The notes below the pieces were generated by a model. The model was not told the origin of the DNA. It was given only the letters and a program-made list of their open reading frames with translations, and ran no database searches. Below are positions 1 through 8,733 of a stretch of 46,209 nt of DNA, piece by piece. Made by a program: the position numbers and the translations under genes. Origin of the DNA: Flavobacterium sp. ACAM 123 (GTDB lineage: Bacteria > Bacteroidota > Bacteroidia > Flavobacteriales > Flavobacteriaceae); NCBI RefSeq assembly GCF_000264055.1, contig NZ_AJXL01000019.1, forward strand, positions 1-46,209, given 5' to 3'. How positions within the stretch are numbered: position 1 is the stretch's first letter; each line of letters starts with the position of its first letter.

Positions 1-34
1 CAAAACAAGCGAATCATCCGATTCGCTTGTTTTG
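1..34. terminator. Bidirectional hairpin terminator
   Basis: A perfect 15-bp stem (arms 1-15 and 20-34) closes a 4-base loop ATCC. The arms begin and end with A- and T-rich tracts, so the RNA from either strand would have a hairpin flanked by U-rich sequence. It lies 27 bases after the stop codon of the minus-strand EnvC-like gene and so probably ends the dut-to-EnvC operon. The window edge hides what lies on the other side. Confidence 0.75.
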
Positions 35-60
35 TTATGAGTTATTCAATAGCCTGATAA

Positions 61-1350
61 TTATTTATTAGACAACCAAGACTGCGGATTCGTATAAGTG
101 GTATTTTGTAAAAGTAAAAATTTAATTACCGTTTTACCCGTATCTCCATTCGTTCTCACTCTACCCAAACTTTGCTTGATGCTTATTTTATCGCCTTTAT
201 TCACAGACACCGAACTTAAGTTTTGATAGATGGTGAAATAGTCCCCGTGTTGTATCATGACTGCTTTATTTACCGGTGATAACACCATAATACTAGCTAC
301 TTCTCCGCCAAAAACTGCTCTCGCATTAGCGCCTTCATTAGTAGTGATTTCAACACCGCTATTATGAATTACTAAAGTATTGTAAATAGGGTGTGCCTGG
401 TCTCCGTACCCTAATGATATAAATCCTTTCTCGACAGGCCAAGGAAGACTCCCCCTATTTGCTTTAAAGTTGTCTGCAATCAACTTATCTTCTGGTGTCA
501 ATTCTATTCTAGAAGAGGACACAGGCTCTTTAGCTACCGCAGCGGCCACTTCTTTCGGACTTGCATTAGATTTCGACGCTAAGGCTCTCGCTTTTGCTTT
601 TTCTAATGCTGCTTTTCTGTTTGCTTCAGCGATTGCCTCCCGAATCAAACGATCAATTTGTTTGTCGATTGTTTTAGACTCCCGCTGTTTTTTTCGAATG
701 TCAGATACAATTCTGTTCTTATCTTTCTTAATGGAGTTGACTAATTTCTCCTGTTCTTGCTTTTCTTTTACGAGCGTCTCTTTTTCTTTCTTATTTTCTA
801 CTAAGAGCTTTTGTTTGGCTACTTTCTGAAGCTTCAATTTATCGTTGTAGTTAACCAGTTGGGTTGACTTGGTTTTTATTTCTTCCCCTTGGTTTTTTCT
901 GAAACTGGTATATTGTTTCAAATATTGTGCTCTTTTATAAGCTTGTAGGAAATTCTCTGCCGAAAGTATAAACATTGCCCGACTTTGTTCTGATCGGCTT
1001 TTGTAGGACTTAACGATCATCTTAGCATAATCTTCTTTAAGGACTAAAAGTTCCTTGTTGAGTTTGTTGATTTTCATTTGATTAATATACATATCATTCG
1101 CCAAAAGCTTAGTTTGCTTTTCGGTAGTATTAATCAAGGTTTCTTTTAGTTTGATTTTGTTTTTTTGGATCAAAAATACATTCATTGCCGATTTTTCCTT
1201 TGACTTAACGTTTTTCAACATTTTTTCATTTTCTCTAATCTCTCGTTGGATTTCGACTTTACGTTGTTCTAACTTTTCTTGTTGCGAAGACTGACTCCAC
1301 ATCATAGAGGTCATACACATAAACAGTAGGTTAAGGAGAAATTTTGGCAT
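61..1350 (-). CDS. EnvC-like murein hydrolase activator, degenerate LytM (M23) domain
   Basis: The 429-residue protein has an N-terminal signal peptide (about residues 1-20), a long Lys/Glu-rich coiled coil (about 20-260) and a C-terminal LytM/peptidase M23 fold (about 300-425). This is the layout of EnvC, which activates cell-wall amidases at the septum. In active M23 enzymes zinc is held by H-x3-D and HxH motifs. Here the first motif reads NSGVE (His to Asn, Asp to Glu) and the later TLYxHL motif reads TIYQNL (His to Asn); only the His in IQHGD remains. It should therefore bind no catalytic zinc and act as a regulator. It is last in an operon with dut, a nucleotidyltransferase, a TPR protein and a DUF4292-type lipoprotein. 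The call as an EnvC-type protein is firm; the amidase partner is unknown. Confidence 0.85.
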   Translation of the reverse strand: MPKFLLNLLFMCMTSMMWSQSSQQEKLEQRKVEIQREIRENEKMLKNVKSKEKSAMNVFLIQKNKIKLKETLINTTEKQTKLLANDMYINQMKINKLNKELLVLKEDYAKMIVKSYKSRSEQSRAMFILSAENFLQAYKRAQYLKQYTSFRKNQGEEIKTKSTQLVNYNDKLKLQKVAKQKLLVENKKEKETLVKEKQEQEKLVNSIKKDKNRIVSDIRKKQRESKTIDKQIDRLIREAIAEANRKAALEKAKARALASKSNASPKEVAAAVAKEPVSSSRIELTPEDKLIADNFKANRGSLPWPVEKGFISLGYGDQAHPIYNTLVIHNSGVEITTNEGANARAVFGGEVASIMVLSPVNKAVMIQHGDYFTIYQNLSSVSVNKGDKISIKQSLGRVRTNGDTGKTVIKFLLLQNTTYTNPQSWLSNK

Positions 1351-1373
1351 CTTAAAAATATATTTTTGCGAAT

Positions 1374-2147
1374 TTACTTAATTATAATTCTATTGTAACC
1401 ATTTGGAACACTATATGGAAAAGAAAGATCTTCATTAAATGTCACCGAATTGTACTCTAATTCAATTTCTGATTTCCCTTTGGGTTGAAAAGTATTGATC
1501 ACCAAATTTCCTGGCAACATCGTTTCTTTGTACTTCATGATGTTCGAATAGTTAACCTGAATCATCCGGTCTTCAGCTGTTTGTGTAATTTCTTGTTTTT
1601 GAACACTAAAATCTGTCGCGCTGATATAGAATGTTTTTTTAGTATTGCCATTTGATAAGTCATCTAATCGATACAACTGCCCCACTAATGATTCTTTGTA
1701 TTTTCCTTTTGACAAATCGTCCAAAGCCTCCCCTAGCAACATGTTTTGAATCTTTTTAAAATCCAAATCTGTCCCTAGCCATTGGCTCAAAGCACTAAAA
1801 TCACCTTCAAAATACGTGCCTTTTATCTTTTCATAATAGCGCACCGATGTTGGTGTTATGCTGGCTTTAGCCATTGTAATTCCAAGAAAACGAATGCTTA
1901 CTAAAATTTGTTCGTCTTTCTTAATTTTAATTTCGGCGGTAACGTTCTGTGCCGATCGGTCATCTGAATATTTGGCATTAGCCTTTATATATAATGTAGA
2001 AAACTCCGTTTTATTGTTGTAATGATTCGCTATTATTTTACTTGATTTTAAGTAAGTGACCGGAACGGTGGCTTCTGTCACAATCGCTTTTGACTTGCAC
2101 GAAAATAGTAGGACAACAACTGCCAATACTGCTAAAAATTTATTCAT
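1374..2147 (-). CDS. DUF4292-type lipoprotein
   Basis: This 257-residue protein starts with a lipoprotein signal; the lipobox is LLFSC with the lipidated Cys at residue 17, followed by KSK. The remainder looks like beta-rich repeating strands, as in outer-membrane-associated LolA/LolB-like folds. From memory this matches the Bacteroidota family DUF4292, which sits between a TPR protein and an M23/EnvC protein in flavobacteria, exactly as here. The gap to the upstream TPR gene is 7 bases, so the two are surely co-transcribed. No catalytic motif is visible. A role in envelope assembly is inferred from the context only. Confidence 0.7.
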   Translation of the reverse strand: MNKFLAVLAVVVLLFSCKSKAIVTEATVPVTYLKSSKIIANHYNNKTEFSTLYIKANAKYSDDRSAQNVTAEIKIKKDEQILVSIRFLGITMAKASITPTSVRYYEKIKGTYFEGDFSALSQWLGTDLDFKKIQNMLLGEALDDLSKGKYKESLVGQLYRLDDLSNGNTKKTFYISATDFSVQKQEITQTAEDRMIQVNYSNIMKYKETMLPGNLVINTFQPKGKSEIELEYNSVTFNEDLSFPYSVPNGYNRIIIK

Positions 2148-2154
2148 TGTAATT

Positions 2155-3498
2155 TTATTGTTTTAATAATTGATTGGCTTTAGTAAAATAGAAATCTTTT
2201 TTCTTTTCGTCTCCTAAACCATGATACGCTTCACCAAGCTGTATGTTGAAGTTTATTTCTAATGCCTTGTTGTCTACGAGATAATCCAGTCCCATTTCCA
2301 ACATTTCCGTTGCTCTTTTAAATTGGCCCAATTGATTGTATGCTAGGCCAGAATAATAATAAAACTGTGGTTGCGCTGGAAACACGTCTACCATATCCGA
2401 GGCTTTTTTTGCCGCCTTTATAAACTCTTTTGTCTCCGTGTAGGACTGTAGCAGAAGTAAATTCGTTTCAATATCGATCTCCGTACTTTTAGCAATCGCT
2501 TTTTCATAATATCCAATTGCTTTGTACCATTGTTTTTTATTCTGATAAAACTTCCCTATTTCCTTAGCCACATTCACTTCCGGATCGTCATCAAAATAAC
2601 CAGTAGCTTTTTCTAAGGCGTAAGCAAACTGCGGATTTGCACCTACATAAATCAGAAATTCGTTCAGAATTCGGTGTTTTATTTTGGAATCGATCTTACC
2701 ACTAGCCAAAGCGATATTCATTGCATTTATAGCTTTTTCTCCTTCATTATTCTCCAGATGGTATTTAAACAAAGACACTTGTGCCCATTCGGATGTAGGT
2801 AATTCTGTTTCCAATTTTCGTGCCGTTTCCAACACTTTATCGGTTTCATTGTTTTTAGAATACAAGTAAATCAGCGAAATATAGTTGGATTCCTCTTTGG
2901 GGTACTTTTTGATTTGATCAATTAAATTGCTGATTTCTGCGTTTTGATATTTCCCTTGGGATAAAATCTGTGTTTTATAAGATTCTCTTCGTTCTGATTT
3001 TCCAGATGATTCATTGAGTTCATTTATAAGATCCAATGCTTTGTCAAATTGACTCGTACTCATGTAAAGTGACGTTAGGTCTTCTTTGAATTTAGTGTCG
3101 AACGGAATGAGTTTATTGATTGTTTTTATGGCGTTGACATAGTCTTTAGTTTGATAATCGACGTCGTACATTCCTACCCAAAACCATTTGTTTGTGGGGT
3201 CAATTTGTGTGGCATGCTCAAAGGAGCTGTACGCCTTTCTATAGTCTTTTAAGGCCAAATGATTTTTACCTAATTCAAAATGAATAGTGGCATTCTCCGG
3301 TTCAATTTTTAAACATTGTTCTAAAGCCACAATCGCTTTATCGTAGTTTTCAATTGCTTTTTGCTTTAAGGATTCAAAAAAATAATCCGTGAATTTATCA
3401 CTATTTAACTTTATTTCTTCTGGTTCCGTTTGCGCCAATAGTGATGCCGAATTGCTTAGCAAAACAAGAAATAGAATATATAAAGCCGACTTTTTCAT
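2155..3498 (-). CDS. Exported tetratricopeptide repeat protein
   Basis: The 447-residue protein carries a signal peptide ending near residue 22 (LLAQ) with no lipobox Cys, so it should be periplasmic. After it come TPR units: residues about 45-115 hold two clear ones (A-x3-EP-x-NA spacing, then IDPTN), with more divergent units to the C-terminus, for example YYYSGLAYNQLGQFKRATEML near residue 385. TPRs bind protein partners; no enzymatic domain is seen. It lies between the nucleotidyltransferase gene and the DUF4292-type gene on the same strand, with a 94-base gap upstream. It is probably part of the same envelope module. Confidence 0.8.
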   Translation of the reverse strand: MKKSALYILFLVLLSNSASLLAQTEPEEIKLNSDKFTDYFFESLKQKAIENYDKAIVALEQCLKIEPENATIHFELGKNHLALKDYRKAYSSFEHATQIDPTNKWFWVGMYDVDYQTKDYVNAIKTINKLIPFDTKFKEDLTSLYMSTSQFDKALDLINELNESSGKSERRESYKTQILSQGKYQNAEISNLIDQIKKYPKEESNYISLIYLYSKNNETDKVLETARKLETELPTSEWAQVSLFKYHLENNEGEKAINAMNIALASGKIDSKIKHRILNEFLIYVGANPQFAYALEKATGYFDDDPEVNVAKEIGKFYQNKKQWYKAIGYYEKAIAKSTEIDIETNLLLLQSYTETKEFIKAAKKASDMVDVFPAQPQFYYYSGLAYNQLGQFKRATEMLEMGLDYLVDNKALEINFNIQLGEAYHGLGDEKKKDFYFTKANQLLKQ

Positions 3499-3592
3499 TG
3501 ACTCTTTTTTAAACGCAACAGCTGGTGCAAAGCTCTTGCAGAAATTTATTTATGAGTTCCATACAAAGTGCCAGACAACACTAAAAAAAGTG

Positions 3593-4609
3593 TTATTCTA
3601 ATACCGAATAATCACCAATACTTATACTAGTAAAATCACCATCAAAATGAACATGATTTCCTATCATGGCATTGTCTAAATTAGCATTACTGATGTGTGC
3701 GTGTGTCTGAATCAAGCTATTCTTAATGACACTGCCCGTGACGTGGCACCCTTTTCCCAGAGAAACATTGGGTCCTACGGTCGCGTTAATTAAAAACACA
3801 TCCTCTCCAATATAACATGGTGGAATGATTGTTGAATTGTCTATTCTTACATTTACTGCCACTAATGCTGCCTCTTCCTTTTGTAAAAAACCTAGCATTC
3901 TGGAATTTGTTTCCACAGTTACGTTCTTGTTGCCACAGTCCATCCACTCGTCTACGTGACCTGTTTTAAAGACTTTCCCTTTTGCCATCATTGCTTTAAT
4001 CCCATCATTAATTTGGTACTCACCACCATTTTGAATGTTGTTGTCTAAAACATTTTGCAACTCCTCTTTTAAATCATTTACCTCTTTAAAATAATAAATA
4101 CCAATAACGGCAAGATCACTCACAAAGTCTTGCGGTTTTTCAACTAATTCTACAATTTCATCAGCCTCATTTAGTTTTACTACACCATAGGCTTCCGGCT
4201 GATCTACTTGCTTCACCCATATAACAGCGTCTGCTTCAGGATCAAGATCAAAATCAGCTCTAATAAGTGTATCTGCATAAGCAATTACAGCTGGTCCAGA
4301 AAGTGAATCTTTGGCACACATAATGGCATGACCTGTTCCTAAAGGTTCCAACTGGCGGTAAATAGATGCTTTGGCACCTAGACTTTGCGCCAATTCTTCT
4401 AAACTTTTGACAAGATCTTCTCCAAAAAAAGCGGGATCACCTAAAATGAAGGCGATTTCATCAATAGGCTCATCTAATATTTTGGTAATATCTTCAACTA
4501 ATCGATGTAAAATTGGTTTTCCTGCAATAGGAATTAATGGTTTTGGAATGGTTAAAGTATGAGGGCGAAGGCGGGAACCACGTCCGGCCATTGGTACTAT
4601 TATTTTCAT
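3593..4609 (-). CDS. Sugar-phosphate nucleotidyltransferase with left-handed beta-helix tail
   Basis: This 338-residue enzyme opens with the nucleotidyltransferase signature GRGSRLRPHT followed by PKPLIPIAGKPI (residues 8-33), which binds the NTP and the sugar phosphate. The C-terminal third (about 240-338) has hexapeptide-like repeats (IPPCYIGEDVFLINATVGPNVSLG and on), the left-handed beta-helix of GlmU- and RmlA-long-type enzymes. It makes a nucleotide sugar from a sugar 1-phosphate, but the substrate cannot be told from sequence. It lies directly downstream of dut. It is not in the polysaccharide locus at 30-43 kb, so it could serve a general envelope pathway. Confidence 0.85.
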   Translation of the reverse strand: MKIIVPMAGRGSRLRPHTLTIPKPLIPIAGKPILHRLVEDITKILDEPIDEIAFILGDPAFFGEDLVKSLEELAQSLGAKASIYRQLEPLGTGHAIMCAKDSLSGPAVIAYADTLIRADFDLDPEADAVIWVKQVDQPEAYGVVKLNEADEIVELVEKPQDFVSDLAVIGIYYFKEVNDLKEELQNVLDNNIQNGGEYQINDGIKAMMAKGKVFKTGHVDEWMDCGNKNVTVETNSRMLGFLQKEEAALVAVNVRIDNSTIIPPCYIGEDVFLINATVGPNVSLGKGCHVTGSVIKNSLIQTHAHISNANLDNAMIGNHVHFDGDFTSISIGDYSVLE

Positions 4610-4627
4610 GTTTTATTGTTTTAACCA

Positions 4628-4661
4628 CAAAGTTCACAAAGCTTTCGCAAAGTTCACAAAG
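4628..4661. repeat. Short direct repeat in dut-nucleotidyltransferase spacer
   Basis: The 14-mer CAAAGTTCACAAAG occurs at 4628-4641 and again at 4648-4661, a 20-base period. It lies in the 126-base spacer between dut and the nucleotidyltransferase gene. Sequences of the CACAAAG type are common dispersed repeats in Bacteroidota genomes. No function is claimed. Confidence 0.6.
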
Positions 4662-4735
4662 TATATTTATTTCTTTATTCTGTTATTTTTAGAGCTGTAC
4701 AATTGATTCTATAAACGGAATACTGAGTCCGAAAA

Positions 4736-5170
4736 CTATTTCACTCCCGTGCTTCCGAATCCGCCTTCTCCGCGGGAAGTTTCCGATAATTCTTGAACTT
4801 CAATCCAGTCGGCGCGCTCGTGCTTAGCGATAATCAGTTGTGCTATGCGTTCTCCGTTTTGGATTACAAACGGTTCATTGGATAAATTTACTAAAATCAC
4901 ACCAATTTCACCACGATAATCGGCATCAACTGTTCCAGGACTATTCAGTACCGTTATTCCATTTTTGAAAGCCAGCCCGCTTCTTGGTCTTACTTGTGCT
5001 TCATAGCCTATCGGTAATTCGATAAAAAGACCGGTCTTAACCACTGCGCGACCTAAAGGTTGCAATGTTACAGCTTCTGTAATGTTTGCTCTTAAATCCA
5101 TTCCTGCTGAAGCTATAGTTTCATAGTTAGGTAAGGCATGTTGTGATTTATTGATAATGTTTATTTTCAT
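4736..5170 (-). CDS. dut: dUTP diphosphatase
   Basis: The 144-residue protein hydrolyses dUTP to dUMP and diphosphate, keeping uracil out of DNA and supplying dUMP for dTMP synthesis. All five trimeric dUTPase motifs are present in order: AGMDLRA (about 22), RPRSGLA (about 63), [13 protein letters not shown] (about 79) with the catalytic Asp, [10 protein letters not shown] (about 106) and the C-terminal arm [10 protein letters not shown] (about 132). The length is normal for a bacterial homotrimer. It heads the minus-strand series of the nucleotidyltransferase, TPR, DUF4292-type and EnvC-like genes. A structured RNA candidate lies just upstream. Confidence 0.97.
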   Translation of the reverse strand: MKINIINKSQHALPNYETIASAGMDLRANITEAVTLQPLGRAVVKTGLFIELPIGYEAQVRPRSGLAFKNGITVLNSPGTVDADYRGEIGVILVNLSNEPFVIQNGERIAQLIIAKHERADWIEVQELSETSRGEGGFGSTGVK

Positions 5171-5221
5171 TTTTATTTGTTTTTATGACACCAATCGTGA
5201 GTTGGCAAAAATGTTCTTTTT

Positions 5222-5310
5222 TTTAGCCCTGACAGCAGCAGCATCCTTTTTATCCTGATTTTTATCAGGATAAAAAGATATAGCGAATGGCAGGAAATAG
5301 CTCCTGATTA
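5222..5310 (-). ncRNA. Structured RNA candidate between flippase and dut (Flavo-1-like?)
   Basis: On the minus strand the region contains a 5-bp hairpin CAGGA-GCTATT-TCCTG (about 5290-5305), then GCTATATC, then a perfect 14-bp stem (arms 5246-5259 and 5264-5277, loop of four), then GGATGCTGC and AGGGCTA followed by a run of eight A. The combination of AGCTATTTCC, GCTATATC, a variable long stem and GGATG...GGGCT is one I associate with recurrent intergenic elements of flavobacteria. It may be the Rfam Flavo-1 motif, but I could not check this. The long stem alone could act as a terminator for the flippase gene, although it lacks a following U-tract. Confidence 0.4.
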
Positions 5311-5313
5311 TTT

Positions 5314-6771
5314 TTATTTTTTTATAATTTTCAACAATGTTACCTTTTCATTGTGGTAGATGAAATATAAAAACACGATTAATAAACCGACTCCAACATA
5401 ATAATTCTCTCTGAAACCGTAAAAGGAGACCGCTGAAAAAAGTATGGATATAGAGAGATAGCCCCCTATTTTTTTTAAATCGTACGGAATAGGATAATAT
5501 TTATTTCCCAGATAATAGGAAATTGTCATCATGCTACCGTAAGCGGCAATTGTCGCTATGGCCGAACCATAATAACTCATCGTGGGAATCAGTAAAAAAT
5601 TAAGAACTAAAGTAATTACCGCACCTACTATGGAAATATAAGCACCGATGTAGGTCTTGTCAATTAGTTTGTACCAAACGGAAAGATTAGTGTAAATTCC
5701 CAAAAAGAAATTAGCCAAAATAATCAACGGCACTACTTTCATCGCTTCCCAATAAGAGCTATCGCGAATCATCAGCAGTTTAAAAAGATCGGCAAAAACG
5801 ATTACGGACAATAATATAAAAGACCCGAAGATGACAAAATATTTAGTTACCATCGCATAAGTTTGTGGTGCGTTTTTATCACCAGCATGGCTAAAAAAGA
5901 AAGGTTCAATACCTAAGGTATAGGCAGTCCTGTACAAAACCATAAACAATCCCAGTTTATAACAAGCAGAATAGACCCCTACTTCAGCTTCTGCAATATT
6001 GGCTGGCAGCAATTTTGACAGAAGAATTTTATCGAATTGTTCATTTATCGCGAAGGCGATTCCCGCCACCATAATGGGCATTCCATAACGCATCATTCGT
6101 TTCCACAAATCTGTATCCACCTTCCAATTCAAATACACGTAATTAGGAAAAAGGGCCACAAAGGTCAATAAACTAGCAATAATATTGGCTAAGAATATGT
6201 ACCCTATTTGAAAATTATCCACATAAACCGAACGCAAAAAACCTTGGGGATTTGCCTCGATAAACATGGGTATAGATACTAGAAAAACAAAGGTTAAAAT
6301 CAGGTTAACCAGAACATTTCCAACCTTTATTGCACCATACATAATTGGTTTCTGATTGACTCTTAATTTTGAAAAAGGAATTATAACCAAGGCGTCTAAG
6401 GCCAGAATCCAAATCGTATAGGTTATATATTGGGAATCAATTCCCGACCAATTCGCTAAATTATTCCGAAACAAAAGTGCTATAACTAAAAAAAAATGGT
6501 AGTACCAAAAGATCGACACCATCGACGTCTCCTCTACTACTTTTTTATTGGGTTCCTTATTATAAAACCTGAAGAAGGCCGTTTCCATACCATAAGCCAA
6601 AATAACATTAAAAAATATCATCCAAGCAAAAACGACGGAAACCTTCCCGTACTCCGCTTTTGGAAGCAAATCGGTATAAAGCGGAACTAAGAAAAAACTG
6701 AACATCCTCGGCAATACTGTAGCGAGTCCGTAAATGGCAGTCTGTTTAAAAAGCTTTTTATATAATCCCAA
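5314..6771 (-). CDS. Polysaccharide flippase (MATE/Wzx-type)
   Basis: The 485-residue protein is almost all membrane, with about 12-14 predicted segments. Its start, FKQTAIYGLATVLPRMFSFFLVPLYTDLL, has the form typical of the oligosaccharide flippase family, which moves undecaprenyl-linked glycans across the inner membrane. A second, unrelated-looking flippase lies at 39676-40995 in the polysaccharide locus, so the genome has at least two. A candidate -7 box is at 6801-6808, 29 bases upstream. The neighbours give no glycan substrate; a possible role is in cell-wall or lipid-linked glycan export. Confidence 0.88.
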   Translation of the reverse strand: MGLYKKLFKQTAIYGLATVLPRMFSFFLVPLYTDLLPKAEYGKVSVVFAWMIFFNVILAYGMETAFFRFYNKEPNKKVVEETSMVSIFWYYHFFLVIALLFRNNLANWSGIDSQYITYTIWILALDALVIIPFSKLRVNQKPIMYGAIKVGNVLVNLILTFVFLVSIPMFIEANPQGFLRSVYVDNFQIGYIFLANIIASLLTFVALFPNYVYLNWKVDTDLWKRMMRYGMPIMVAGIAFAINEQFDKILLSKLLPANIAEAEVGVYSACYKLGLFMVLYRTAYTLGIEPFFFSHAGDKNAPQTYAMVTKYFVIFGSFILLSVIVFADLFKLLMIRDSSYWEAMKVVPLIILANFFLGIYTNLSVWYKLIDKTYIGAYISIVGAVITLVLNFLLIPTMSYYGSAIATIAAYGSMMTISYYLGNKYYPIPYDLKKIGGYLSISILFSAVSFYGFRENYYVGVGLLIVFLYFIYHNEKVTLLKIIKK

Positions 6772-6800
6772 AATAGTACCTCTTATTTATATTTAAAGAA

Positions 6801-6808
6801 CAAAAATA
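6801..6808 (-). promoter_or_regulatory. Candidate -7 box for flippase gene
   Basis: Read on the minus strand this is TATTTTTG, a perfect match to the Bacteroidota -7 consensus TAnnTTTG. Transcription would start about 20 bases before the flippase ATG. No convincing TTTG is found at -33. Confidence 0.4.
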
Positions 6809-6809
6809 A

Positions 6810-7308
6810 CTAATTCTCTGGTTTATTATCTGCTGGATCTGCAATCATTGGTCTTTCTTTTATTGCCTCGATCGTATAAAACATAGTTTTATTATGGTTT
6901 CTATATTCCAATACCGCCTCATTGGATTGTAAATCAAATCGTGGCTTCGCAATCACGGGGAGTTTATTGCCGTATTCTTTTAAGAGGTCACTGTCTAAAA
7001 TCAAATCTTGATTCATTGGAAATTCATAAAAGTGAGCTACAAAAGTCCTATCATTTTCTTTTTCAAGGATAGCGACCTGATTTTGAAAATAGATCTTATC
7101 CAACATAATTTCTTTCTTAAGTGGTTTATCGAGTACGATATAAAAAGAGATTCCGGTTTTAGTTTGTCCTTCTTGCGCATCTATTTTTTGGAAATACACC
7201 GCCGTCATTTCTTGTGGAAAATCCATTTTATTATTCTGTTTAGAAGCACAAAAAGAGAGACTTCCTACGATCAAAATACAAGACCACTATTTTTTTTATA
7301 CGACCCAT
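6810..7308 (-). pseudogene. Small lipoprotein gene with a single-base frameshift in its signal peptide
   Basis: Reading from the ATG at 7308 gives MGRIKKIVVLYF and then a short out-of-frame tail; the open frame from about 7286 to 6810 reads LIVGSLSFCASKQNNK onward. Deleting one A/T pair in the four-base run 7273-7276 joins them into a 165-residue protein with a normal lipoprotein signal and Cys at residue 20 (LSFC). The rest (about 140 residues) is soluble and not recognised. As given, only an improbable TTG at 7274 could start the long frame, and that would lose the signal. The gene lies 11 bases after the GNAT gene stop. This is either a sequence error or a true inactivation. Confidence 0.65.
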
Positions 7309-7319
7309 TGTAAAATGAT

Positions 7320-7763
7320 TTAAGATAATCCCTCTTCATTAATAATTTTTACGAAATGCAAGCCTTTAGGGCCGTAGCCTTGATTGTAGTAAAACCGATG
7401 TGCGGTGAAGTTTCCTGTAAAAGCATCCAGCACAATCATACTACAGCCCTCTTCTTTTGCCTTTATATCTATGTAGTCCGTCATCATTTTACCAAGTCCC
7501 TTAGATCGATGTTCTGGATGAACAATAAAATTATCGATCTCAATGTATTTGCCCGACCATAATTTTGTTCCTGTCCAAAACCCAGTTACGGACACACACA
7601 TCTCGTTTTCAAATACCGCAAGTTGTTTGTAATTATGTGGCACCATTTCTTTAAGATACGATTCGTATTTTTCCAATGGAAAATCTGGATACAAAAAGCG
7701 CATCAATTCAATATTCTTAAGCATTTCAGTCACGGTGGTGAGTTCTTTGAGATACAGTTGCAT
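7320..7763 (-). CDS. GNAT family N-acetyltransferase
   Basis: This 147-residue protein has the GNAT fold. Motif A, which binds the acetyl-CoA pyrophosphate, is visible as HPEHRSKGLGKMM (about residues 82-94), followed by the motif B region with IVLDAFTGNFTAHRFYYNQGYGPKG (about 110-135). The family acetylates amines on small molecules or proteins; the substrate here cannot be told. The length is normal. It sits just downstream of the ATP synthase terminator and is followed closely by the frameshifted lipoprotein gene, so those two may share a transcript. Confidence 0.9.
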   Translation of the reverse strand: MQLYLKELTTVTEMLKNIELMRFLYPDFPLEKYESYLKEMVPHNYKQLAVFENEMCVSVTGFWTGTKLWSGKYIEIDNFIVHPEHRSKGLGKMMTDYIDIKAKEEGCSMIVLDAFTGNFTAHRFYYNQGYGPKGLHFVKIINEEGLS

Positions 7764-7797
7764 GGTATTACCGTTGTTAATATACAGTCTAAAATTA

Positions 7798-7827
7798 ATA
7801 AAAAAAAGCCTCGCACACGCGAGGCTT
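7798..7827 (-). terminator. Rho-independent terminator of the ATP synthase operon
   Basis: On the minus strand a 9-bp GC-rich stem (arms AAGCCTCGC and GCGAGGCTT, 7806-7827, loop of four) is followed by a run of seven T. It begins 22 bases after the atpG stop codon. This is the clearest terminator in the window. Confidence 0.9.
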
Positions 7828-7849
7828 CTCTAATAAGATGAATAAATAT

Positions 7850-8710
7850 TTATCCGTTTAATGCTTCAGCTCCACCAACGATCTCTAGGATTTCATTAGT
7901 AATTGAAGCCTGACGCGCTTTATTGTAAGTTAATTTTAATTCGTTTCTCAAGTCGGTCGCATTATCTGTTGCTTTGTGCATAGCAGTCATACGAGCACCA
8001 TGTTCAGAAGCGAATGAATCTCTAATCGCTTTGTACAACTGTGTCTTCAACGATTTAGGAATCAATGTCAGGATAATCTCCTCTTTTGACGGTTCAAAAA
8101 TATAATCTCCAACCGAAGCTGTCAAATCTGATTGCACTGGCGCCAGAGGCAAGAATTGCTCCGTTTGAACAATTTGCGTTGCGGCATTTTTAAATTGATT
8201 GTAGATCAATTCAATTTTATCATATTCTCCAGAAATGAATTTCTCCATCAACGCATCTGCAATCACAGCTACATTATCAAAGGTCAAATCATCATAAACT
8301 GCGCTTTGATTATCAATTACTACACTTGTCTTAACTAAAACATCATTTCCTTTCTTGCCTATCGCAAAAACGTCCACTTGTTTTCCTGTATAAAACCCAA
8401 AACGGCTTTTGGATGCCTTAATTACATTCGAATTAAATGCACCACACAAACCTCTATTTGAAGTGATAGCAACAACTAATACTTTTTTTACCTCCCGCTG
8501 TGTTGTATACTCTCCTCCCACATCTCCTTCTAGTGTTGCAGAAAGATTTTGTAATAGTTCAGTTAATTTTTCGGCATAAGGACGCATCGCTGTAATCGCA
8601 TCTTGTGCTTTCTTTAGCTTTGCTGCAGACACCATTTTCATCGCTGACGTGATTTGCATCGTAGATGAAACGGAAGTAATTCTATTACGTATTTCCTTTA
8701 AATTTGCCAT
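7850..8710 (-). CDS. atpG: F1Fo ATP synthase gamma subunit
   Basis: The 286-residue gamma subunit forms the rotating central stalk of F1. The N-terminus MANLKEIRNRITSVSSTMQITSAMKMVSAAKLKKAQ is the conserved first coiled-coil helix. The C-terminus MTAMHKATDNATDLRNELKLTYNKARQASITNEILEIVGGA is the paired helix that runs into the alpha3beta3 ring. The length is normal. It is the last gene of the operon and is separated from atpA by 73 bases that hold an imperfect hairpin. A terminator follows. Confidence 0.98.
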   Translation of the reverse strand: MANLKEIRNRITSVSSTMQITSAMKMVSAAKLKKAQDAITAMRPYAEKLTELLQNLSATLEGDVGGEYTTQREVKKVLVVAITSNRGLCGAFNSNVIKASKSRFGFYTGKQVDVFAIGKKGNDVLVKTSVVIDNQSAVYDDLTFDNVAVIADALMEKFISGEYDKIELIYNQFKNAATQIVQTEQFLPLAPVQSDLTASVGDYIFEPSKEEIILTLIPKSLKTQLYKAIRDSFASEHGARMTAMHKATDNATDLRNELKLTYNKARQASITNEILEIVGGAEALNG

Positions 8711-8733
8711 TGTATTTTTAGTAATTAGTAAAT

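Noticed and set aside
470..829. Plus-strand 119-codon open frame
   Set aside because: It is the antisense of the EnvC-like coiled coil, whose low-complexity Lys/Glu codons leave the other strand open.
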